From positions 1 through 55,310 of the forward strand of contig JAUCBJ010009079.1 of the NCBI GenBank assembly GCA_032718475.1: DNA of 55,310 bases, written 5' to 3'. A model generated the notes under the pieces. It worked only from the letters and a program-made list of their open reading frames with translations. It searched no databases and was not told the origin of the DNA. The position numbers were made by a program, and so were the translations under genes. Every line of letters starts with the position of its first letter. Within the stretch, counting starts at the first letter, position 1. This DNA is from Nemertoderma westbladi (taxonomy: Eukaryota; Xenacoelomorpha; Nemertodermatida; Nemertodermatidae). Positions 1-10,530 of this stretch are shown here, in pieces.

Positions 1-938
1 CTACTCTACCAGAGGAAAACCCAAGGCTCCTCTCTACTGGAGTCAACTCGAAGGCTCTACTCTACCAGAGGAAAACCCAAGGCTCCTCTCTACTGGAGTA
101 AACTCAAAGGCTCTACTCTACCAGAGGAAAACCCAAGGCTCATCTCTACCGGAGTCAACTCGAAGGCTCTACTCTACCAGAGGAAAACCCAAGGCTCCTC
201 TCTACTGGAGTCAACTCGAAGGCTCTACTCTACCAGAGGAAAACCCAAGGCTCCTCTCTACTGGAGTAAACTCAAAGGCTCTACTCTACCAGAGGAAAAC
301 CCAAGGCTCATCTCTACCGGAGTCAACTCGAAGGCTCTACTCTACCAGAGGAAAACCCAAGGCTCCTCTCTACTGGAGTCAACTCGAAGGCTCTACTCTA
401 CCAGAGGAAAACCCAAGGCTCCTCTCTACTGGAGTCAACTCAAAGGCTTTACTCTATCAGAGGAAAACCCAAGGCTCCTCTCTACTGGAGTCAACTCGAA
501 GGCTCTACTCTACAAGAGAAAAACCCAAGGCTCCTCTCTACTGGAGTCAACTCAAAGGCTCTAATCTACCAGAGGAAAACCCAAGGCTCCTCTCTACTGG
601 AGTCAACTCGAAGGCTCTACTCTACCAGAGGAAAACCCAAGGCTCCTCTCTACTGGAGTCAACTCAAAGGCTCTACTCTACCAGAGGAAAACCCAAGGCT
701 CCTCTCTACTGGAGTCAACACGAAGGCTCTACTCTACCAGAGGAAAACCCAGGGCTCATCTCTACCGGAGTCAACTCGAAGGCTCTACTCTACCAGAGGA
801 AAACCCAGGGCCCCTCTCCACTGGAGTCAACTCGAAGGCTCTACTCTACCAGAGAAAAACCCAAGGCTCCTCTCTACTGGAGTCAACTCGAAGGCTCTAC
901 TCTACCAGAGGAAAACCCAAGGCTCCTCTCTACCGAAA
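1..938. repeat. 56-bp minisatellite with 28-bp half-units
   Basis: About 17 tandem copies of a 56-bp unit, truncated by the window edge. Each unit splits into two related 28-bp halves that both begin AAGGCTC; one ends GAAAACCC and the other TCAACTCG. This is a higher-order structure built from an older 28-bp monomer. Copies differ by scattered single-base changes (CTC/CAT, TCGAAGG/TCAAAGG). The period is not a multiple of three and no long frame runs through it, so I do not read it as coding. It ends in a short CCGGAACCGGAGG stretch. Confidence 0.95.
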
Positions 939-1388
939 CCGGAACCGGAGGCCAGGCAACCCAAACTGTGGTGTAACTGGTGCTATAAAACGTTTGCAGA
1001 AATATTGAAAGCATTAATAGGAATTCTGACTCACCCAGTAAGGATGATGGAGGTCAAACTGTTTCAAATTTCGGATGTTTTTATTAAGATTTGTACGAAA
1101 ATTAGGAGTGGGGGTGGGGGTGGGCTGGCCAGGGCACTGAATTAACGGGTATTAATGTGGATAATTAATGTGGATTAATAAGGCACTATGGCGGCAGAAC
1201 CAGGTGTTGGTTGTAACTTGATTACTGTATTCAATTTGTGACTTTGGGATATAAACTATTGTTCATCAGCTATATTGACTTCCTTGTTCTTTGGCGTTAT
1301 GTATTCAACTATTTAAATTAAGTATAGTTTACTTTGTTTCATTAATTATTGTTAATTAGTTTCACTTATTAATCATTTTATTACCAAC
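939..1388. other. Intergenic, upstream of the SDR gene
   Basis: AT-rich sequence with a short G-rich patch near 1110-1125. I see no gene or recognisable element. It presumably holds the promoter and 5' UTR of the downstream gene. No convincing TATA box or splice structure could be fixed by eye. Confidence 0.5.
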
Positions 1389-2333
1389 ATGAATTTGGTG
1401 GAGATAGCTAGTTTGTTAGCCGAGACATTGATCTTATTCATTAAGATCATTATCATATACATTGAGAGCGCAATCAAACACTTCTTCCGCGGTGAACCTG
1501 CCGATGTCACCGGTAAGGTGATCGTTATAACCGGAGCCGGCAGCGGCATAGGCCGTTTGGTGGCGTTGCGTCTAGCGAAACTACGAGCTAGGCTGGTCGT
1601 ACTCGATGTGAACGAAACGCCAGCCCAAGAGACCGCGGAACTCATACGGGAAGCGGGCGGGGAGGCCAGCGTGTATGTCTGCGATGTGACCGACAGAGAA
1701 ACCGTTTATAAAGTAGCTGAAAGCATTAGGGATGAGTTTGGGGCTGTCGATGTGTTGATAAACAACGCCGGAATCGCACAGAGTCGACGCATAACAGATC
1801 TAGACGATAAAATGGCTGTTAAAACCATGGAAGTAAACGTGATGGCCCATTTCTGGACCATAAAAGCTTTCCTACCCTCTATGATTAAACACAAATCGGG
1901 TCATATTGTTACAATAGCGAGCGTCGCTGGATTATTCCCAACGTGCTTCCTCTCGGACTACGTTGCCAGTAAGTTCGCCGCGGTCGGGTTCCATCAGTGC
2001 TTACTGTTGGAATTGTATGAACAGGGTCTCCACGATTCGATTAAGACAACCCTCGTCTGCCCGTATTTCATCAACACGGGGATGTTCGCAGGGTCTGTTG
2101 GGGCCACTCGGTTCCCCATACTGTTTGACTGGTTAACTCAGGAATACGTCGCCGATAAGATATCCCAAGGGATTCTCCACAACTACGCCGTCGTTTTACT
2201 GCCCAGGGTCACCGGTAACCTCTGTCTGCTGCTCAACATTGTAGTTCCGTTGAAAGCGCAGCTGCTTATGAGTAGTTTCCTTGGACTCTTAACTCCAGTG
2301 CGTGGGTTTAAAGGAAGGGCCGCTAATGAATAA
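1389..2333 (+). CDS. Short-chain dehydrogenase/reductase, SDR16C (RDH10/SDR16C5/HSD17B11-like)
   Basis: Predicted NAD(P)-dependent oxidoreductase of 314 residues. Family members oxidise or reduce retinoids or steroids at ER or lipid-droplet membranes. A hydrophobic N-terminal anchor spans about residues 7-27. The Rossmann motif TGAGSGIG is at 48-55. D73 at the end of beta-2 suggests NAD preference. NNAG is at 125-128. The catalytic set is N150, S178, Y191 and K195 (YVASK). The segment VCPYFINTGMF at 223-233 resembles SDR16C5/HSD17B11-type proteins, and a hydrophobic stretch at 267-300 could be a second membrane contact. Length is normal for the family. The start is the first ATG, in the context ACCAACATG. 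The whole protein lies in one exon and is visibly richer in G+C than the flanks. It could be a naturally intronless gene or a retrocopy. An AATAAA overlaps the stop codon. The family call is firm; the exact substrate is not. Confidence 0.9.
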   Translation: MNLVEIASLLAETLILFIKIIIIYIESAIKHFFRGEPADVTGKVIVITGAGSGIGRLVALRLAKLRARLVVLDVNETPAQETAELIREAGGEASVYVCDVTDRETVYKVAESIRDEFGAVDVLINNAGIAQSRRITDLDDKMAVKTMEVNVMAHFWTIKAFLPSMIKHKSGHIVTIASVAGLFPTCFLSDYVASKFAAVGFHQCLLLELYEQGLHDSIKTTLVCPYFINTGMFAGSVGATRFPILFDWLTQEYVADKISQGILHNYAVVLLPRVTGNLCLLLNIVVPLKAQLLMSSFLGLLTPVRGFKGRAANE

Positions 2334-3239
2334 ATCATTATTATTATTGTGTCGGTGATTCTTGCTGTTGTTAACATTCCCACCTAATTTTATAGCAACT
2401 CGGAAATTAATTCTAACTGATTTAGAAATAATAACATATATTTATTCAAGTCAAATAATCTAGCACTTTATCAGATTACCGTTTTTAAATCTGAGCGCAA
2501 ATGGGGGCGGCAACTGTAATCTTATCAAGTGGTACTGTTTATACGACTTGGAGACTAGGAGAGTATTTTAATACGAAAATTTATATATTATTTATTTACG
2601 GCGAAAATGCGGTAAACTAGTTGTTATATTATTAATCCGAAATTTGGAAATCTCCAAAAGTAAGCATATAGAATAAAGAGTAGAGTAATAATAACCTCGA
2701 ATAATTATTTGTGGTTAACACAAGTATAATAAAAAACGAATGTATCTAAAGATATAGTGGAGATAATTTTTATTCCAAATATAAAATTTGAATTCAGTTT
2801 AGAATAGACTTGATGCTTAAATTGTAAACGGGGAACTGGTTCATTGACCCTAGATCAGATCCTAAGTTATGACACCCGTAGCGTAAAGTTGTATAGGACG
2901 TTCACTTACTGAGTTTGTAATATTTAAATTTTTGAATAATATAAATTTAGTTATGTTAAATTACGTTGTTTACGGTAGTGGGGAGCTCTTGGTTAATTAT
3001 ATGTACTTGATTATTGTTTGTCCCATGATTTGGTTCTATAATTATGTATTAAAATGAATATATTTATTGCATAATTTATTTATTATTAATTTATTGCGAA
3101 CATTCTGGTATTAAAATCTGAGCGCGAATGGGAACGGCAACTGTAATATTAACAAGAGTGCTAGAGTGTCTTCATGACAAATCCGATGTTCTTTTATATA
3201 GATGCGCAGATGATGTCGGTGTTATATTCCATTGCCAGA
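2334..3239. other. Intergenic AT-rich region
   Basis: No gene seen. A 34-bp sequence occurs twice in direct orientation, at 2487-2520 and 3114-3147 (see the separate entry). The rest is low-complexity A/T-rich DNA, with AATAAA-like signals near 2674 that could serve the SDR transcript. Confidence 0.5.
2487..3147. repeat. Pair of 34-bp direct repeats
   Basis: Copies at 2487-2520 and 3114-3147 begin AAATCTGAGCGC and end CGGCAACTGTAAT, with only a few mismatches. The similarity fades into CTTATCAAG/ATTAACAAG downstream. They may be ends of a small decayed element spanning about 660 bp. I could not assign it to a class. Confidence 0.6.
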
Positions 3240-3602
3240 CCTTCCGCCGACCTTGTATGTCTGCATGGCTAGCCGTTGGTTGATTTACCTTCCCCGACCT
3301 TGTCTGCATGTCTAGCCGTTGGTTGATTACCTTCCCCGACCTTGTCTGCATGACTAGCCGTTGGTTGAATACCTTCCCCGACCTTGTCTGTCTGCATGGC
3401 TAGCCGTTGGTTGATTACCTTCCACCAACCTTGTCTGCATGGCTAGCCGTTGGTTGATTACCTTCCCCGACCTTGTCTGCATGGCTAGCCGTTGGTTGAT
3501 TACCTTCCCCGACCTTGTCTGCATGGCTAGCCGTTGGTTGATTACCTTCCGCCAACCTTGTTTGCATGGCTAGCCGTTGGTTGAAAACCTTCCGCCGACC
3601 TT
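3240..3602. repeat. 42-bp minisatellite, left segment
   Basis: About nine copies of a 42-bp unit containing GCATGGCTAGCCGTTGG and ACCTTCCCCGACC. It is the same array as 7202-8542. The phase of the repeat runs from the end of this segment straight into the right segment, so one array was split by the LINE. Some units carry a 4-bp GTCT insertion that changes the frame. Confidence 0.95.
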
Positions 3603-3825
3603 AACCGAAGTTAATTATATCTGTAACCCGCAAAATATTTTTGTTGCACTTATGATAAATATGCTGTTGGTTACAACATTGACCAGCTTTTTATTTCCTA
3701 CTAGTTCGACATTATTAACTGTAACTGGTTCACGTTATATGCGTTTAATCAACATAAAGGCCCCCCTAACAAAATTAATGTCAGTAATTAAATTAACATC
3801 GAAATGTTTTTATTTTAGTGCGTAA

Positions 3826-4908
3826 ATATATAGTCACTCAATTAGTACTGTACTGATTATTGGTATTACTATAAATAGTACCCTGGCATTATCTGGTGAC
3901 ATTCATCCCAATCCCGGACCTGAACTTCAAACTGACGATATAAATATTAATTTAAGTTCTTATATCCGTTCAAACAGCAACAATTTTAATTTTATCCAAA
4001 TTAATGCCAGGAGTCTGTTTAAAAATATAGATGAGATACGGAGTTTGATAGGCGGTTCAAAAAATTGTGTGTTGTCTGTAACAGAAACATGGCTAAAAAG
4101 AAGAATTAGTGATAAAGCCATACTCATTCCTGGGTACACGATTTACAGACAGGATAGGCGAAGAAGGAAAGGTGGTGGAGTATTAATTTATATTCCACAG
4201 CATTTAAACAGTAGAGTTAGGGCGGATATAAAATGTAATGGGGTTCTAGAATCTATCTGGGTTGAAATTGACGATATTTTAGTCTGCACTATATATCGTC
4301 CACCCAAAGCAAAATCAAATACTAACTTTTTCAAATGTTTCTCGGAAGAAATTGAAAATGCCTCAATTTTGGAACCCAAAAAGAAATTAATTATTCAGGG
4401 GGATCTTAATATAGACATCCTGGGACAAACTGGGGCCAATAACGCCAGACTGTCATCTCTTAATGACCTATTAAATATGTATTCTGTGTATCTTACAAAT
4501 ACAACAAAACCGACACGAACAAACAACAAAACATCAACTCTTTTAGACGTAGTAATAACCAACATAGAAAATAATTATATTACACAGAGTAGCGTATTTT
4601 TATGTGAATTTTCAGATCACGACTATACAGTAACCACAATAACTCACAAATTTAGCCAAAAGCTAAAATCGCCAAATAAGGAATGGATAGAATATAGATA
4701 TTTTTCTAAGTTTAATAAAACAAATTTCTTAAACGAGATATCAGGTATTGTTTGGAATGATATTTATATGGAGAATGATATCGATAAGCAATATGATATT
4801 TTTGAACGGCATATAGAGGAAATACTAAATAAACATGCTCCTATAAAACGAAAATTGGTTACAGCAGACAGATCAAAATTATCAGATAACTGGTCAACGG
4901 ATGAATGA
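3826..4908 (+). pseudogene. LINE leader with 2A-like motif plus APE-type endonuclease
   Basis: This frame opens after a stop at 3823-3825 and has no obvious ATG before the endonuclease. A hydrophobic stretch ends in LALSGDIHPNPGP (about 3892-3930), which resembles the NPGP-ending 2A-like or signal leaders of CR1-type LINEs. The canonical DxExNPGP glutamate is replaced by H. The endonuclease follows: IQINARSLF, VTETWL, the GGGVLIYI segment, the metal-site IIQGDLNID, and SDHD near the end (about 4613-4624). These match exonuclease-endonuclease-phosphatase folds that nick the target for target-primed reverse transcription. The frame stops at 4906-4908 and continues one frame over. Confidence 0.85.
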
Positions 4909-5371
4909 ATTACGGTCAAAAAAGTTTAAACAATTTGCAATTTGGCGCAGAACAAAATCTGATAACGATTATAATGATTATAAGTTATTGCGAAATAAAT
5001 TTAATAATCTCAACCGGAAACTAAAAAATGAGTATGTAAAAGAAAAATACTTAAGTGCTAAAGACAGCAAATCGAGATGGAAAGTGATCAGTAAGATTAT
5101 AAACAATAAAATTAAAAGTGCTTCAATCAATTGTATTAAATACAGGGGAACCTTGGTAACAAGCGAAAAACAGGTGTCTAATGCTATGAATGAAGCATTT
5201 TTAAGCTTGGGAAACTTTTTTAATTGCACGCCGAATGCCATTAGTACTTACACCATTCCAGAAGGTGCAAAAGAAAACCGAATACAGTTTTCATTTAAAT
5301 GTGTAGGTATATTAGAGGTCAGTAAAATTTTAGATAATCTAAATGGTGATAAATCATCTGGCCCTTGCTAA
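4901..5371 (+). pseudogene. LINE linker and N-terminal RT segment
   Basis: This continues the LINE protein after a frameshift at about 4900. It is a basic, K/R/N-rich linker (residues such as RNKFNNLNRKLKNEY) typical of the segment between endonuclease and RT. It ends in GDKSSGPC, which matches the KSxGPDG entry to the RT finger domain. The frame breaks exactly there. The next frame resumes with LAKDIRPFITEP, so a short deletion of about 8-10 codons is likely in addition to the frameshift. Confidence 0.75.
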
Positions 5372-6329
5372 GGATATTAGGCCGTTTATTACAGAACCTT
5401 TGAATATAATAATAAATCAATGTTTAACAAAATCTGTTTTTCCAAATAAATTGAAATTATCTAATATTACCCCTATCTATAAAAAAGGTGATTCATGTGA
5501 TTCGGTAAACTACAGCCCAGTGGCAATAACCTCACCATTTGCCAAAGTCTTGGAAAAAATAATGTGTTCACAGATATTACTGTATGTAAAACATAATAGG
5601 CTTTTGTATCCAAAGCAATTTGGCTTTCGCAAAGGTTTTTCTACGGTGGATGCAGTTACATTTTTAACTGAAAATTGGCGGGAGCATTTGAATCAGAATA
5701 AATACATTGCTGCAGCATTTTTGGATCTGAGCAAAGCATTTAACTAAATAAATCATAATATTTTAAATGCCAGACTACAATATTTAGGCTTCCACCCCAC
5801 CGCACTAAACCTGATTAAAAATTACCTCTCAAGCAGGAAGCAGCGTGTAAAAATAGATAATACCTTTTCGGACTGGCTAACGGAAACAAAAGGCGTACCC
5901 CAAGGGACAGTATTAGGTCCGCTACTTTTTACCCTATATACAAATAATATTCCGGAACTAATGAAAAATGAGCAAATAATACAATACGCTGATGATACAG
6001 TAATTTATGTAATAGACTCAGACCCAGAACATGCAGCAAAATTGTTGGAGTCCCGTGTTATTCAGATTCAAAAAATATTTAATGATGCACAATTAAAACT
6101 GAATCCAGATAAAACTGAATTTCTCCTATTGTCACCTAAACAAATTGGCCACCAACTTAGGGATGAAATCTCCACAATAAAACTAAATGTTGGTGGCAGT
6201 GAATCTATACCTCAGTCAAAATCAGTAAAATATCTTGGAGTAATCATTGACAGTGAACTAAATTGGGACGATTATATTCAAAAAATAATTCAGAAAATGC
6301 ACTTAGTATTTCTTGTTTACGTTCTATAA
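5343..6329 (+). pseudogene. LINE reverse transcriptase core
   Basis: Frame with the RT palm and fingers: ITPIYKKGD, a degenerate RPVAI-like VNYSPVAIT, QFGFRKGFSTVDAV, motif A as AAFLDLSKAFN, GVPQGTVLGPLLF (motif B), motif C IIQYADDTVIYV, and KYLGVIID. An in-frame TAA at 5745-5747 directly follows motif A, where a DxINH continuation is expected; INHNILNARL is read just after it. The protein leaves this frame at about 6290-6310. The catalytic residues are otherwise present, so the decay looks moderate. Confidence 0.88.
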
Positions 6330-6889
6330 AAGGCCAATTACCAAATAAAACGAAATTGCAATTATACAAAACACTTACGATGCCATATCACAACTATTGC
6401 TGTCAACTACTTGTGTCACTGCACGACAAATATGGATCCAAGGAGTTGTTGTACAAAATTGAGAAAGTGCAAAATTATGCATTGCGCACTATTTTTGGTA
6501 AGAAAATCAGAGATAACAGCGGCACGGAGTTAAGACAAATTCCGGGAAATTCCGTTACTATCAGCAGTCAGGGAGTATTTCACCCTTGTTTATTTTTATA
6601 AGTATATACACGGATTGACTGAGGCATTTAAAATTCTAAATCTGCCATTTCTTCCAAGACAAAATGTGAAAATGAACACCAGGACGGGTAATATCATTAT
6701 TCCAAAAACAAATAACAGGTTTGGCCACAATAGCGTAATAGTGAAATCAATAAAATTATGGAATACTTTAGACATAGAAGTTGTAAAATTACCAAATCTT
6801 TTAACTTTTAAGCGGAAATTAAAAAATATATTCTTAAATAAATACAGCCGAGAGGCAGTAAGCTTTAGGCTTTTGATTGCCCACCAGAT
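6263..6889 (+). pseudogene. LINE RT thumb and C-terminal domain, in two frames
   Basis: After a frameshift near 6300 the protein continues as SCLRSIKGQLPNKTKLQLYK to about 6590. It then shifts again into KYIHGLTEAFKILNL and on to WNTLDIEVVKLPNLLTFKRK, ending about 6886. This is the usual thumb and C-terminal segment of CR1/L2/Jockey-group proteins (the FKRKLK-type end). No intact stop is seen before the G-homopolymer at 6892. Confidence 0.75.
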
Positions 6890-7201
6890 GAGGGGGGGGG
6901 GGGGGGGGGGTGGTGGTGTAGCGGGAGCTGCATCACTTGGGGGGGGGGGTCTAACTGTGCTTCTACTGTAATACATTAGATATTACTAATTCATTTATGT
7001 GTATGTATTGTAGTTTAGTATACATAGGTACTTACTGTACGTACATACATTACATACATAGGTATAACCTAGTTGTACCTGCACACCGACGCTTGTTGAC
7101 TTAATTATCAGTTTATGTGTATTCATTTACTGCCTGGTGCAATTTTAATATTTCATCAGTTTTAGTCAAAAAAAGATCAAATTATTATTATTATTATTAT
7201 T

Positions 7202-8542
7202 GTCTGCAGGCTAGCCGTTGGTTGAATACCTTCCACCAACCTTGTCTGCATGGCTAGCCGTTGGTTGATTACTTTCCGTCAACATTGTCTGCATGGCTAG
7301 CCGTTGGTTGAAAACCTTCCGCCGACCTTGTCTGCATGGCTAGCCGTTGGTTGATTTACCTTCCCCGACCTTGTCTGCATGGCTAGCCGTTGGTTGATTA
7401 CCTTCCCCGACCTTGTCTACATGGCTAGCCGTTGGTTGATTACCTTCCCCGACCTTGTCTGCATGGCTAGCCGTTGGTTGATTACCTTCCCCGACCTTGT
7501 CTGCATGGCTAGCCGTTGGTTGAAAACCTTCCGCCGACCTTGTCTGCATGGCTAGCCGTTGGTTGAATACCTTCCGCCGACCTTGTCTGCATGGCTAGCC
7601 GTTGGTTGATTACCTTCCCCGACCTTGTCTGCATGACTAGCCGTGGGTTGATTACCTTCCCCGACCTTGTCTGCATGGCTAGCCGTTGGTTGATTACCTT
7701 CCCCGACCTTGTCTACATGGCTAGCCGTTGGTTGATTACCTTCCCCGACCTTGTCTGCATGGCTAGCCGTTGGTTGATTACCTTCCCCGACCTTGTCTGC
7801 ATGACTAGCCGTGGGTTGATTACCTTCCCCGACCTTGTCTGCATGGCTAGCCGTTGGTTGATTACCTTCCCCGACCTTGTCTACATGGCTAGCCGTTGGT
7901 TGATTACCTTCCGCGACCTTGTCTGCATGACTAGCCGTTGGTTGATTACCTTCCCCGACCTTGTCTGTTTGCATGGCTAGCCGTTGGTTGATTACCTTCC
8001 ACCAACCTTGTCTGCATGGCTAGCCGTTGGTTGAAAACCTTCCGCCGACCTTGTCTGCATGGCTAGCCGTTGGTTGAAAACCTTCCGCCGACCCTGTCTG
8101 CATGACTAGCCGTTGGTTGATTACCTTCCCCAACCTTGTCTGCATGACTAGCCGTTGGTTGATTACCTTCCCCGACCTTGTCTGTCTGCATGGCTAGCCG
8201 TTGGTTGATTACCTTACACCGACCTTGTCTGCATGGCTAGCCGTTGGTTGATTACCTTCCGTCAACATTGTCTGCATGGCTAGCCGTTGGTTGAAAACCT
8301 TCCGCCGACCTTGTCTGCATGGCTAGCCGTTGGTTGATTACCTTCCCCGACCTTGTCTGCATGGCTAGCCGTTGGTTGATTACCTTCCGCTAACCTTGTC
8401 TGCATGGCTAGCCGTTGGTTGATTACCTTCCCCGACCTTGTCTGCATGACTAGCCGTTGGTTGATTACCTTCCCCGACCTTGTCTGCATGACTAGCCGTT
8501 GGTTGATTACCTTCCCCGACCTTGTCTGTCTGCATGGCTAGC
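7202..8542. repeat. 42-bp minisatellite, right segment
   Basis: About 32 copies of the same 42-bp unit as 3240-3602. Because 42 is 14 codons, long stretches stay open on both strands: the minus strand reads a repeated HADKVGEGNQPTAS and the plus strand MASRWLITFPDLVC. Units with GTCTGTCTGC (+4 bp) or small deletions break both frames. It ends in the CTAGC that borders the BEL-1 LTR. I treat it as non-coding tandem DNA. Confidence 0.95.
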
Positions 8543-10260
8543 TGTTGTGTTCTCCAGCAAAACAATTCACTGTTTTTTATATTATCTCAAATAAACAACC
8601 CCGCGGGCAAAACTGGTTCTCGAAGAGTTGCCGAGACTAAATTAAGAACGCTGCTATCGCAGGTATGGAATGGGTTCTTATGGTGGGTGCTCCGGGTCCA
8701 CCTAATCGTTTGTTATGTACTGTTTGCTAATGCCAATTTTATTCCAGTATCTAGTAGAATAGTATTCTAAATTTCGGGCGAAAATAATTTTATATAATTT
8801 CGAAGTGCAACTTTTGTATCTTGAGTGATAATAGGGAACTTTATATCCGACAATTGTCGATAATACGTAAAATAGAATAAAATCAAACATAGTTGGCTAA
8901 ATAACTGCATTTATCCAAATAAATAACAGTCTAATTTCCGTTAAACAATATATCGAAGGAAAGTAATAAATTTAAACTTACCGCTGTCAATCGTCTAAAT
9001 AAATAAGATAAAGAGTATGAAACAAATTAAGTTTTTCTGAACTCTCTAGCGCTTATTCTTACAATATTTTAGCAGTATCAAGTATAACTTTAACTTATCT
9101 AATACTTTATTTGCAGCAAAATATCTAAACAAAGTAATATTTCTGCAACAATTTTATTTCATTAAAATTTTATATTGTATTCTATTATATTCTATTCTAT
9201 TATATTCTATTCTATTATATTCTATTATATTCTATTCTATTATATTCTATTCTATTATATTCTTTTCTAGTACAGTAATAACGATATAAAGGAGCAACCC
9301 GGCCTATTTAGGGTAGTTTCTAATCACGAAGCGCCTATAAATCTAATGCACTTCCCTATAATAGCCATAGCGGTCCTCTACTCCAGCAATTATACAAGGT
9401 CAAGGTCACTTCGCTACTCTGTGTTGTGTTTCGGTCAAGATACAAAGTTACAACTATTGTTACTTTTCCATTCGTCGTAACGCAACGCCATCCCGTGTCT
9501 GTACTTGGCTGTCCGATTTATTTCTCCATATCTCGATATTCCAAATAGATGACCCAAGAGAATGAAAACGCAATGGAGTTTAATCTACTAAATTCTAATT
9601 ATAATGTAGCTCAATGCATTTTAAGTTTTAAATCTAAGTTAACCGGTAAAGGTGGCTCATCCGTTGGTAAAAGTGGGCAAAATTATTATGGAGCAATCCA
9701 TACAAATAGTTAACAGGCGATGATTCACAAATCCTACAATTGGCCAATGAAATCACCGCGGATGAATATTCAACTGTAGTACGTCTTAAATAAGTAGTTA
9801 ATGAAAATTATACACCGATTTAATTTGACAATATGATCCCAATGCACAATTTTTACTTAACACGAAAAAAGAGAATATATAATTAAAATTTAATAATTAA
9901 CAATAAATAACATAACAGCCCCATTGAAATACATTATTAATTTTATCAGCAAAAGTCTTGAAAATCATAAGCAACCTGTCAATCCTAAGAGAAACACAAA
10001 TAAATCATTGTACATAAGACGTGTGTTAGATTCTGCCACAAGCATCTTTATATAAATCAAAGGCGGTAAATAAAATCCCCTGGTGGTCTGACATTTAGTG
10101 CGATATTATTTTCATAGACTAGAGAATGAATGTATGGTAGAATAGACATACCGGAACTTGCTAGATCTACAAACCTTTCAATGGTGGATTAAATTCGAAA
10201 TTACGAAATTATTTTGTATACATATAAAATAACGCAATGTACCTAAAGTCGAATACACCG
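8543..10260 (-). repeat. BEL-1 3' LTR
   Basis: Direct repeat of 21284-22915. Against the 5' LTR it carries an expanded TATTC/TATTA microsatellite (about 9176-9269), a 6-bp GTCAAG duplication near 9400, a 4-bp loss near 9466 and about ten single-base changes. The shared end is GAATACACC, followed by G here and A in the other copy. A candidate TATA box (TTATATAAAG on the minus strand) lies at 10046-10055. Confidence 0.92.
9176..9269. repeat. TATTC/TATTA microsatellite inside the left LTR
   Basis: About 94 bp of alternating TATTCTATTC and TATTATATTC. In the right LTR the corresponding site (about 21915-21937) is only about 20 bp long. The expansion therefore happened after insertion and accounts for most of the 86-bp length difference between the LTRs. 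Confidence 0.9.
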
Positions 10261-10439
10261 CTCCAATACGAATAGTCCAGTGCTAGTCGTATTCCACACC
10301 GTGTAAACGTACAATGAGCTACTATTAGATATAAAATACAATACTAATATATATATCAACATATTCAAATTATTATACAAAATATTCGGAAATTTGAAAT
10401 TTTTTAAGAATTCAGAAAATTCTGTAACAAATAATATTT

Positions 10440-10530
10440 CCAATATATTCTGCAAATAGGGATCGAACCAGGTTCTTCCATATGTAATAATTTGTTGCAA
10501 AGCCCCATTGCCACAGATGCAACTGATAAA
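10440..10530 (-). other. Possible tRNA-derived SINE head (A and B boxes)
   Basis: On the minus strand, TGGCAATGGGG (10503-10513) resembles a pol III A box. It is followed after 33 bases by GGTTCGATCC (10460-10469), a perfect B box, which is the spacing found in tRNAs. The sequence does not fold into a good tRNA because the T-stem fails, so a tRNA-related SINE or tRNA pseudogene fits better than a functional tRNA. The 3' extent is unknown. Confidence 0.35.

Larger units (their letters stand above)
3603..7201 (+). mobile_element. Non-LTR retrotransposon (LINE), CR1/L2/Jockey-like, decayed
   Basis: A 3.6-kb element inserted in the 42-bp minisatellite. It encodes, in order, a hydrophobic leader with a 2A-like GDIHPNPGP, an APE-type endonuclease, reverse transcriptase with YADD, and a C-terminal region typical of the CR1/L2/Jockey group. 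It ends in a 3' UTR and an (ATT)n tail at about 7182-7200. Frameshifts, an in-frame stop and probable small deletions break the coding region into at least five pieces, so the copy cannot be autonomous. Two G-runs (19 G at 6892-6910 and 11 G at 6939-6949) lie just after the coding region. The junctions show essentially no target-site duplication (at most TT). Confidence 0.9.

Noticed and set aside
7340-8565. Open frames of 60-140 codons on both strands in the 42-bp array
   Set aside because: They follow from the 42-bp period, are broken by 4-bp insertions and have no start, stop or domain logic.
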